Positions 24,780-32,424 of a stretch of DNA of 64,000 nucleotides are shown here, in pieces. The DNA is from CAZMRF01 sp964568735. Lineage in GTDB: Bacteria > Acidobacteriota > Polarisedimenticolia > JACPZX01. Numbering within the stretch: the stretch's first letter is position 1; every line of letters starts with the position of its first letter. A model generated the notes under the pieces. It was not told the origin of the DNA and searched no databases. It saw only the letters and a program-made list of their open reading frames with translations. The stretch covers positions 1-64,000 of the forward strand of contig CAZMRF010000003.1 of the NCBI GenBank assembly GCA_964568735.1. Direction: 5' to 3'. The translations under genes and the position numbers were made by a program.

Positions 24780-26192
24780 TCAATGCTCACGCTGTTCGAG
24801 GGATCCGCCTCCCGCGGAGCGGACCGGCCTGAAGCGCGCGGTGAAGTGCCTGAGGGCGGCCTGCTGCTCGAGGATCTCGAGGCCGGCAATCCCGGCTTTC
24901 CGCGAGGCGATCTCCGTCATCGCCTCCAGCACGTAGTCGATGTGGCTCTGCGTGTAGACGCGGCGGGGGATGGCGAGCCGCACGAGGTCGAGCTTCACGG
25001 GAGCCTCGCGGCCGGTCGCGGGATCGGGCCTGCCGAACATCACCTGCCCGGTCTCCACGGCGCGGATCCCCGCGCTTCGGTACATCTCGGCCACGAGCGC
25101 CTGGCCGGGAAGCTGGAGCGGCGGGATGTGCGGGAGGAAGGCCCGCGCGTCCACGTAGATGGCATGGCCGCCCGGGGGACGGACGGTCGGGATGCCCGCG
25201 GCGTCGAGGCCGTCTCCCAGGTAGCGGGTCGAGGCGATGCGGTACTGGAGGTAGTCCACCGCGAGCGCTTCCTGGAGCCCCAGCGCGATCGCCTCGAGAT
25301 CCCTCCCCGCCAACCCGCCGTAGGTCGGGAATCCCTCCGTGAGGATGAGCAGGTTCTGCTCCAGCTCGGCCAGCCGATCGTCGTTCGTGGCCAGGAAGCC
25401 GCCGATGTTCGCCAGGCCGTCCTTCTTGGCGCTCATCGTGCACCCGTCGGCGCAGGAGAATGTTTCCCGGGCGATTTCGATCGGAAGGCGGCCCGCATGA
25501 CCCTCCTCGCGCTCCCGGATAAACCAGGCGTTCTCCGCGAAGCGGCAGGCGTCGATGTAGAAGGGGATGCCGTGGCGGTGGAGGATCTCGCTCACGCGAC
25601 GGATGTTCCCCAGGGAGACGGGCTGGCCTCCCCCGGCGTTGCTCGTGATCGTGATCATCCCGAGCGGGATCTTCGCGGCTCCGACCCGCTCGATGAGCGC
25701 CTCGAGCGCGGCGGTGTCCATGTTCCCCTTGAAGGGGTGGAGCGTCGCGGGCTCGGCGGCCTCGGCGACGGGAAGATCCACGGCCTCGGCGCCCCGCGCC
25801 TCGATGTTCGCGCGCGTGGTATCGAAGTGGGTGTTGTTGGGGACGACGTCCCCGGGGCGGCACATCACCGAGAAGAGGATCCGCTCCGCCGCGCGCCCCT
25901 GGTGGGTCGGCAGGATGTGCCCGAAGCCGAAGATCGACTGAACACTTCTTCGAAAGGTGTCGAAGCTGGCCGAGCAGGCGTAAGCCTCGTCGCCCACCAT
26001 CATCCCCGCCCACTGCGCGGCGCTCATCGCGGAGGTGCCGCTGTCGGTGAGCAGGTCGATGAGAACGTCGACCGATGGGATCCGGAAGGGATTGTAGCCG
26101 GCAGCCTCCAACACACGGCGCCGCTCCTCGGGGCCGATCATCCGGATCGGCTCGACGGATTTGATCCGGAAGGGCTCGATGATCGTCTTCAA
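24780..26192 (-). CDS. tnaA: Tryptophanase
   Basis: A 470-residue PLP enzyme of the tryptophanase / tyrosine phenol-lyase family (PLP Lys257 in SAKKDGLANIGGF). Positions that separate the two favour tryptophanase: Asp124 in HFDTTR (TnaA Asp137; Thr in tyrosine phenol-lyase), His449 in LRHFTARF (TnaA His463; Phe in the lyase), and Thr where the lyase has its substrate Arg. The N-terminus (EPFRIKSVE) is closer to the lyase. The start is TTG at 26192 with GGAGGAG upstream. No tnaB permease or tnaC leader was seen. Expected products are indole, pyruvate and ammonia. Confidence 0.85.
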   Translation of the reverse strand: MKTIIEPFRIKSVEPIRMIGPEERRRVLEAAGYNPFRIPSVDVLIDLLTDSGTSAMSAAQWAGMMVGDEAYACSASFDTFRRSVQSIFGFGHILPTHQGRAAERILFSVMCRPGDVVPNNTHFDTTRANIEARGAEAVDLPVAEAAEPATLHPFKGNMDTAALEALIERVGAAKIPLGMITITSNAGGGQPVSLGNIRRVSEILHRHGIPFYIDACRFAENAWFIREREEGHAGRLPIEIARETFSCADGCTMSAKKDGLANIGGFLATNDDRLAELEQNLLILTEGFPTYGGLAGRDLEAIALGLQEALAVDYLQYRIASTRYLGDGLDAAGIPTVRPPGGHAIYVDARAFLPHIPPLQLPGQALVAEMYRSAGIRAVETGQVMFGRPDPATGREAPVKLDLVRLAIPRRVYTQSHIDYVLEAMTEIASRKAGIAGLEILEQQAALRHFTARFRPVRSAGGGSLEQREH

Positions 26193-26283
26193 GGGCTCGC
26201 TCCTCCGTCGAATCCGATGGCTTCCGAGCCTGGCGCCCGGCTCGCCAGAGGCGTGGGCCGGGCGGCTCCGGGTATTTCGTATA

Positions 26284-26298
26284 GCAAGAAGCAGGCCA
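26284..26298 (-). promoter_or_regulatory. Sigma-54-like promoter of tnaA
   Basis: The minus strand reads TGGCCTGCTTCTTGC, followed by TAT: good -12, two mismatches in the -24 box after the invariant GG. It lies 92 nt before the tnaA start, in a 298-bp divergent region that otherwise shows nothing. Confidence 0.5.
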
Positions 26299-26491
26299 CT
26301 CCGTGGGCCCGAGCGTGTCCTCGCCACGGCTCGGGCGCGAACTGTGCGGGGCTGTGGTTCGGGCGCTCTCCAAGGCCTGGCTGAGTCTACTTCAGGCAGC
26401 GCTTCCCTCCGTCCTTCCCGCTCTCTCCCCGGACCTCTTCCGTTGCGCGATCGCGGTGGGTAGGATGCCCCTCCTCCGGCAGGAGATCTCG

Positions 26492-28192
26492 ATGACGATC
26501 CCCACGCGAGCCATTCGGACGCTCCTCGTCGCAGGGGTCGCGGCCGCCGTCTATGCGACCTGCCTCGGCCACGACTTCGTCGTGGACGACCTGCACCAGG
26601 TCGTCGACAACCCGCGCATCACGAGCTTCGCCAACATCCCGCGGGTCTTCTCGGAGGGTGTCTGGGATTTCGAGGGGCGGCAGTCGAGCTACTACCGCCC
26701 GGGAATGTACGTCCTGTACATGGCGGTCTTCGGCGCCGCCGGGCTCTCGGCGCCCGCCTTCCACGCGGCGAACGTGCTGCTCCACGTCGCGTGCAGCGTG
26801 CTGGTGCTGCTCCTGGCCGGGACGTTCGTCGCACGGGGAGCGAGCTCGCGCATCCTCGACGGCGCGCTGATCGCCGGGCTCTTGTTCGCCGTGCACCCGA
26901 TCCACACCGAGCCGGTCAACTGGGTGGCCGGAGCCGCCGATCTGGGGGCGGCCGCGTTCGCGCTCGCCGCGGCGCTCCTGCATGTCGGGCGGATGGGGGA
27001 GCGGCCGGTGGGAAGGGCTCTCGCAGGATGCGCCTTCCTGGTGGCGATGCTCTTCAAGGAGCCGGCCGTGGTCCTGCCCATGGTTCTCCTCGTCCATGAC
27101 CTCCTGTTCCGGCCCTCGCGCGAGGCCCGGGTCTGGGGGGGCCGCATCGCTCCCTACGCAGCGGCGCTCGCGATCTACGTCACCCTCAGGCTCAACGCCC
27201 TCGGGGGAGCGGCTCCGGTCGTCGCGCCCGAGGGACCCGAGCCGTTCGCGTGGGCTCGATCGGCGCTCGCGCTGTTCGGGACCTACGTGTGGAAGACGAT
27301 CGCCCCGTTCGGCCTCGGCTTCTGGTCACCGTTCGCTGCGCCATCGGGAGTCACCGACCCCCGCGTCCTGGGCGGCGCCGCGGTTGCCTTCCTCCTCGCG
27401 GGAGTGGCGTGGGGACTCCGGCGGCGCGCCCCGGCAGTTTCGTTCGCCATCGCCCTCTTCGCGATTCCGCTCGCGCCGGCGCTCTACCTTCGCGGATTGA
27501 ACCAGGGGATCCAGGCCGCCTTCGCGGAGCGCTATCTCTATCTCTCCTCGGCAGGGGCGGCGCTCGCGGCGGCGATCGGATTCGAAGCGCTCGCCTCGCG
27601 CGGGGCGAACGCGCGGAGGTTCGCGGCCGGGCTCGCGGCGTCGATCGTCCTCGTCTTCGGGCTCGTGACCTGGCAGCGGAATCCCGTCTGGCACGATTCG
27701 CTCTCGCTGTGGGCGGACGCCGCGAGCCGTCACCCTGACAACGCCATCGCGAGGCAGAATCACGGGTTCGCCCTCCATCACGCGAGCCGGATCGAGGAAG
27801 GGCAGGAGGAGCTGCGGGCCGCGGTCGCGCTCGATCCCTCGCTCGTCGGACGCGACGTCGCGAAGGGAGCCCGCTACGTCGCGGCCGGATTGTGGAAGAA
27901 AGCGGCCATCACGCTCCAGGGAGTGCTCGCGATGGAGCCCCGCTCGGCCGAGGCCCACTTCCACCTCGGCGCTGCGTACGAGGGCCTCGGATGGGGAGCC
28001 GCCGCCGAGCAGGCGTACCGGACCGCCGCCGCGCTCGATCCGGCCAACGCGGCGACGTGGAACAACCTCGGGGTGCTGCTCGCTTCGGCGGGGCGCATGC
28101 GGGAAGCCGCCGAAGCCTTCGAGGCCGCCCTCGCCCGCGCTCCTGACGATCCGGAGATCCTCGCGAACCTGAGAAAGTGCCAATCACCTTGA
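26492..28192 (+). CDS. Polytopic membrane protein with C-terminal TPR repeats
   Basis: A 566-residue protein with about ten membrane segments (residues 10-400). An early extracytoplasmic FVVDDLHQVVDNPRI motif is typical of TMTC/DUF1736-like glycosyltransferase-fold proteins (the acidic DD is the usual catalytic site). Three to four tetratricopeptide repeats follow (about 430-560; AEAHFHLGAAYEGLG, ATWNNLGVLLASAG). It may transfer a sugar to exported proteins. AGGAGA upstream supports the ATG at 26492. It precedes the multiheme cluster on the same strand, but that cluster has its own promoter. Confidence 0.75.
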   Translation: MTIPTRAIRTLLVAGVAAAVYATCLGHDFVVDDLHQVVDNPRITSFANIPRVFSEGVWDFEGRQSSYYRPGMYVLYMAVFGAAGLSAPAFHAANVLLHVACSVLVLLLAGTFVARGASSRILDGALIAGLLFAVHPIHTEPVNWVAGAADLGAAAFALAAALLHVGRMGERPVGRALAGCAFLVAMLFKEPAVVLPMVLLVHDLLFRPSREARVWGGRIAPYAAALAIYVTLRLNALGGAAPVVAPEGPEPFAWARSALALFGTYVWKTIAPFGLGFWSPFAAPSGVTDPRVLGGAAVAFLLAGVAWGLRRRAPAVSFAIALFAIPLAPALYLRGLNQGIQAAFAERYLYLSSAGAALAAAIGFEALASRGANARRFAAGLAASIVLVFGLVTWQRNPVWHDSLSLWADAASRHPDNAIARQNHGFALHHASRIEEGQEELRAAVALDPSLVGRDVAKGARYVAAGLWKKAAITLQGVLAMEPRSAEAHFHLGAAYEGLGWGAAAEQAYRTAAALDPANAATWNNLGVLLASAGRMREAAEAFEAALARAPDDPEILANLRKCQSP

Positions 28193-28224
28193 AGCCGAAG
28201 AGGAGTCGTCGGCGAGGTCTCGCG

Positions 28225-28239
28225 TGGCACGTGCTTTGC
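28225..28239 (+). promoter_or_regulatory. Sigma-54 promoter of the multiheme cluster
   Basis: TGGCACGTGCTTTGC followed by TAT is an exact consensus. The -12 is 17 nt from the ATG at 28256, predicting an almost leaderless transcript. Confidence 0.8.
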
Positions 28240-28255
28240 TATATTGACCGGTGCG

Positions 28256-30241
28256 ATGCGCGCGCGAAGCTGCACGGGGCTCCCATTCCTCGCGGCGTGG
28301 CGCGTGCCCGTTCTCCTCGCGACCCTGCTGCTGCCAGCCGCGTTCTCCGGCGCCGATGCGGCCGCACCGCAGCGGAAATTCCAGCCGAAGCCTTGTGTCG
28401 AATGCCACAAGCCCTTCGCGGAGATGGTCCTCCCCAGGAAGACCCTCCACCCGGGCGTCAAGGACAACACCTGCGAGACCTGCCACATCCGCCACGGCCT
28501 CGTGGGAAAGCTGATCCTGGCGAAGGAAGGCAACGCGCTCTGCCTCGGATGCCACTCCAAGGAATCGATCGGGCTCGACAAGCCGAGGATCCACTCCGCG
28601 CTCGCGCGCAACGAGAAGTGCACCCGGTGCCACGACCCGCATTCCTCCGACGCCGTGCATCTGCTCAAGACCCAGGGGGCGGAGTCGTGCTACGAGTGCC
28701 ACGACCGGAGCGCCTACGAGAAGAAGGTCGTCCACGCGCCGCTCGCCGGCGGCTGCCGCTCCTGCCACATGGCCCACAGCTCGGTCGAGCCCGCCCTCCT
28801 GAGCGAACCCAAGGCCGCCCTGTGCGCATCGTGCCACCCGCCCGACGTCAAGGAATTTCGTGACGCGCACGCCGGCTATCCGGTCGAGAAGGCCGACTGC
28901 TCCACCTGCCACGACCCTCACTCCTCGGACCTGGCCGGGCTCCTCAAGACATCGGCGCACGCTCCTGCGGTCTCCGCCTCGTGCGATTCCTGCCACGCGG
29001 CGCCCGGCTCCGAGAAGCCCTTCGCCGTCACCGCCGACGGCTCGGATCTGTGCTCGGCCTGCCACGACATCGAAGCTCTCAAGGAAGGGGGCGGGAACGA
29101 ACATGCCCCGTTCTCGTCGGGCGAATGCCTCTCCTGCCACGAGCCGCACGCGTCGCAGCAGCCCAAGCTGCTCGCCCGATCAGGAAACGCCATCTGCACC
29201 AATTGCCACTCCGAGCAGGGCCAGCAAGTCGCTTTCCCGCACGCGGCCGTGACGGACGGCGGATGCCTCTCGTGCCACAGGCCGCACGCTTCGAAGAACG
29301 CCGCGCTCCTGGCCGAGCCTGGAGCAGAGGCCTGCATCTCCTGCCATTCGGACATTCCCGCGGCCATGAAGGCGGCGTTCCCCCACGCCCCGGTGGAAGC
29401 GGGCGAGTGCACCTCCTGCCACAACCCGCACGGGTCGGATCTGAAAGGAATGCTCATGGACCGGACGGACCGGGTCTGCTTCACCTGCCACGGCGATCTC
29501 GAGATCGCATTCGCCAAGAGCGCCGCGCACCAGCCGGTCCTTGCCGGAGACTGCACCGCCTGCCACACGCCCCACGGCGGCTCCGAGGCGAAGCTCGTGA
29601 AGAAGAGCGGCTCGGCCCTCTGCGCCGACTGCCATGGCGAGCTGATGAAGGAAGACACGGCGGGCGTCACGCACGCGCCGTTCGCGTCGGGGGATTGCAC
29701 GGTCTGCCACGACGTTCACGCGACCGGGATTCCCGGCATGATCCTCGCTACCCAGGAGAAGCTCTGCCTCGAGTGCCACTCCGATCTCGCCGAGGGCGCC
29801 GCGAAGGCCAGGAGCACGCACAAGGCCTTCTCGGGCGGGCAATGCACCATGTGCCATTCGCCCCACCGGGCCAGGCTCCCGAAACTGGCCCTCGCCCAGG
29901 AGCCCGATCTCTGCATCACCTGTCACGGGAAGCTGGGCGAGCGGCTCGAGGCGGAGAACGCCCACGCTCCCGCCTCCGACGACTGCAGCACCTGCCACGA
30001 CCCGCATTTCGCGCCCGAGCCGCGGCTGCTCGTCGAGCGCCAGCAGAGCCTCTGCGCCAACTGCCACGACGTGGCCGATGCGGACTTCTCGAAGGCCCAC
30101 ATCGGGATCAGCGCGGACGTGATGACCTGCGTGAAGTGCCACGACCCCCACGCCTCGAAGGATCCGAAGCTGTTCAAGGCCGAGGCCCATGCCCCGTTCG
30201 CCGCGCGGGCCTGCGAGGAATGCCATGTGGTCAAGCCGTAG
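28256..30241 (+). CDS. 26-heme c-type cytochrome
   Basis: A 661-residue exported cytochrome with 26 CxxCH motifs and almost nothing else. A signal peptide spans about residues 1-36. The body is a chain of repeats in which one CxxCH is followed by DPH or xPHxS and a second CxxCH comes about 20-28 residues later (doubled CXXCH-type modules). Such chains form long electron wires, usually on the periplasmic or outer face of an outer-membrane conduit. It starts a rightward cluster with a second cytochrome, a propeller and a membrane protein. No ribosome-binding site is visible before the ATG. Confidence 0.9.
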   Translation: MRARSCTGLPFLAAWRVPVLLATLLLPAAFSGADAAAPQRKFQPKPCVECHKPFAEMVLPRKTLHPGVKDNTCETCHIRHGLVGKLILAKEGNALCLGCHSKESIGLDKPRIHSALARNEKCTRCHDPHSSDAVHLLKTQGAESCYECHDRSAYEKKVVHAPLAGGCRSCHMAHSSVEPALLSEPKAALCASCHPPDVKEFRDAHAGYPVEKADCSTCHDPHSSDLAGLLKTSAHAPAVSASCDSCHAAPGSEKPFAVTADGSDLCSACHDIEALKEGGGNEHAPFSSGECLSCHEPHASQQPKLLARSGNAICTNCHSEQGQQVAFPHAAVTDGGCLSCHRPHASKNAALLAEPGAEACISCHSDIPAAMKAAFPHAPVEAGECTSCHNPHGSDLKGMLMDRTDRVCFTCHGDLEIAFAKSAAHQPVLAGDCTACHTPHGGSEAKLVKKSGSALCADCHGELMKEDTAGVTHAPFASGDCTVCHDVHATGIPGMILATQEKLCLECHSDLAEGAAKARSTHKAFSGGQCTMCHSPHRARLPKLALAQEPDLCITCHGKLGERLEAENAHAPASDDCSTCHDPHFAPEPRLLVERQQSLCANCHDVADADFSKAHIGISADVMTCVKCHDPHASKDPKLFKAEAHAPFAARACEECHVVKP

Positions 30242-31508
30242 GGGACGCGCGCCGCTCGCAGTGGCCGTGATCCTGGCCGCCGCCGCGGCTGCCGCTCCCG
30301 CCCCGGCGCAGGACGAGGCAAAGTTCCACCTCAAGCCCGGCGCGTCCGGCAGGCTCTGCCTCGGGTGCCACGCGGACTTCGAGGAGGTGCTCAGGCAGGC
30401 GTCGGTGCACACGCCGGTGAAGGGAGGGAAGTGCGCGAGCTGCCATTCCCCCCATGCCACGGACCATGGGAAGATGCTGGCGACCTCGGCGGACGCCATC
30501 TGCGCCACCTGCCACGGCACGATGATCCCCGACGGGGCCATGAGCGTGCACAAGGCGGTGTCGGAGGGGCGCTGCGTCTCCTGCCACGACCCGCACGCAT
30601 CGCCCAACAAGGCGAACCTGATCCGCGCCGGCAAGGATCTGTGCCTGGGGTGCCACGCCGAGATGAAGCCGTCCCTCGAGTCGGCGACGTATCGGCACGT
30701 GCCCGTGGATCGCAACTGCCTGGAATGCCACGATCCGCATGCGTCGAAGGAAGCGAAGTCGCTCCTCCGTAAAACGCCGCCCTCGCTCTGCCTCGATTGC
30801 CACAAGGCGGGGCAGCCGGGGTTCGACCAGGCGCACATGCGCTACCCCGTCTCCGGCTCCGACTGCACGTCGTGTCACGATCCGCACGGTTCCGGGAACC
30901 GGGGGATCCTCTGGGCTGCCGTGCACGAGCCGGTGGCCAACCGGATGTGCTCCCAGTGCCACGCCGATCCCGCGGGCGGGAAGGTGACGTTGAAGCGCGG
31001 CGGCTCCGATCTCTGCCGCGGCTGCCACAACGACCTCATCGTCGAGATCGGTTCGAAGAACCGGGTGCACTGGCCGGTGGTGGACAGGAAGGCCTGCGCC
31101 AACTGCCACGAACCCCACGCCTCGAAGACGCCGAGCCTGCTCTCCGCTCCCCAGAAGCAGCTCTGCGGGAGCTGCCATCAGGACTCCATCGCCCGGCAGG
31201 ATCGCTCGCTCACCAAGCATCCGCCGGTGAACGAGGGGGAGTGCACCTCGTGTCACCTTCCGCACGCCTCCGATGCGACTTTCCTCTTCGCCTCCTCGGA
31301 CGACAAGGAGGTCTGCGGGGCGTGCCACGACTGGTCGGGACACACCGCGCACCCCATCGGAGACGCGGCGGTGGACCAGCGGAACCCGAACCTGCGCGTT
31401 GCCTGCGTGAGCTGCCATCGCTCTCACGGAACGCCGTTCAAGAACTTCGCCCATGCCGACGTGAAAGGCGATCTCTGCATGCAGTGTCACACGCAGATCA
31501 CGAGGTGA
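30225..31508 (+). CDS. 16-heme c-type cytochrome
   Basis: A 427-residue exported cytochrome with 16 CxxCH sites in the same doubled-motif arrangement as the gene before it (CVSCHDPHAS, CLECHDPHASK, CTSCHDPHGS). Signal peptide about 1-31, rich in Ala. The ATG at 30225 overlaps the end of the 26-heme gene by 17 bp and has GAGG upstream, so it is co-translated. Probably a partner segment of the same electron conduit, on the other face of the membrane or as a periplasmic relay. Confidence 0.88.
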   Translation: MWSSRRGRAPLAVAVILAAAAAAAPAPAQDEAKFHLKPGASGRLCLGCHADFEEVLRQASVHTPVKGGKCASCHSPHATDHGKMLATSADAICATCHGTMIPDGAMSVHKAVSEGRCVSCHDPHASPNKANLIRAGKDLCLGCHAEMKPSLESATYRHVPVDRNCLECHDPHASKEAKSLLRKTPPSLCLDCHKAGQPGFDQAHMRYPVSGSDCTSCHDPHGSGNRGILWAAVHEPVANRMCSQCHADPAGGKVTLKRGGSDLCRGCHNDLIVEIGSKNRVHWPVVDRKACANCHEPHASKTPSLLSAPQKQLCGSCHQDSIARQDRSLTKHPPVNEGECTSCHLPHASDATFLFASSDDKEVCGACHDWSGHTAHPIGDAAVDQRNPNLRVACVSCHRSHGTPFKNFAHADVKGDLCMQCHTQITR

Positions 31509-31512
31509 GGCC

Positions 31513-32424
31513 TTGAGGTCACGCTTGCTCATCGCCGTCGCCGTCCTGCTTGCCGCGCATGCGGCTGCGGCCCCCGTGGCGGCCGCCGAGGTGCTCAAGC
31601 TCCGCCACGCGGCGACGCTCTTGGCCGACACCGAGGGTGTTCCCCTGAGCTATCCGCAGGGTGTGGGGTGCGGCGCCGGCGATGCCATCCTCGTGGCGGA
31701 CAGCGGCAACGGGCGGGTGCTGCGGGTCGAGGTCTCCGGGGCGCTGGCCCGCGTCACCGGCATCGTGAAGCTGCCCGAGGTCGCCTACCCGATCCGCGTC
31801 GACGGCGACGCCTCGGGGGAGCTGATCGTCCTGGACGGAAAGAGCCGCCGGCTGTCGCGCGTGCGCGCGGACGGATCGTTCGGCGGCGGCATCGAGGTTC
31901 CCCGTGCCGAGGGAGCCGCGGAGCCGGTCATCCGCAGCTTCGCGCTGGGAGCTGGAGGCGCCGTCGTGGCCGCGGACGTGGCGGGGCGAAGGGTCGTCCA
32001 GATCGCCGCGTCGGGCACCCTCGAGCGGTCGATCGCTCTCCCCGCAGAAGCGCGGTCGCTCACCGATGTCGCCCTCGACGGCCGGGGATCGATCTACGCT
32101 CTCGACGGAGTCGGCCGCAGGGTCTGGGTCGCGCGGCCCGGTGAGGCCGCCTTCGCTCCGCTGTCGGGCTCGCTCTCGGAGGATCTCGACTTTCCCGGAG
32201 CGCTCGACGCCGATCCGTCGGGGCGTCTGCTGGTGGCTGACGAGAACGGCGGCGGTGTGGTGATCCTCGGGCCCGACGGATCCTTCCGGGGCCGCCAGTC
32301 GGCCTACGGATGGAAGGAGGGCTTCCTGCGCTATCCCACCGACATCTGCTCGAGCCGCCGCGGCTTCGTCGCCGTCGCCGACCGGGAGAACCAGAGGGTG
32401 CAGGTGTTCGCGGTTGACGAGTAG
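31513..32424 (+). CDS. Secreted NHL-type beta-propeller protein
   Basis: A 303-residue exported protein with signal peptide (1-26) and about six NHL-like blades (YPQGVGCGAGDAILVADSGNGRVLRV, DVALDGRGSIYALD, YPTDI...VAVADRENQRVQVF). Propellers of this kind often accompany multiheme cytochromes in Geobacter-like gene clusters and may act as assembly or docking subunits. The start is TTG 4 nt after the 16-heme stop. The next gene overlaps its end by 11 bp. Confidence 0.8.
   Translation: MRSRLLIAVAVLLAAHAAAAPVAAAEVLKLRHAATLLADTEGVPLSYPQGVGCGAGDAILVADSGNGRVLRVEVSGALARVTGIVKLPEVAYPIRVDGDASGELIVLDGKSRRLSRVRADGSFGGGIEVPRAEGAAEPVIRSFALGAGGAVVAADVAGRRVVQIAASGTLERSIALPAEARSLTDVALDGRGSIYALDGVGRRVWVARPGEAAFAPLSGSLSEDLDFPGALDADPSGRLLVADENGGGVVILGPDGSFRGRQSAYGWKEGFLRYPTDICSSRRGFVAVADRENQRVQVFAVDE

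Noticed and set aside
24780..26192. Tyrosine phenol-lyase as the product
   Set aside because: The Thr, Arg and Phe positions used by that enzyme are Asp, Thr and His here, favouring tryptophanase.
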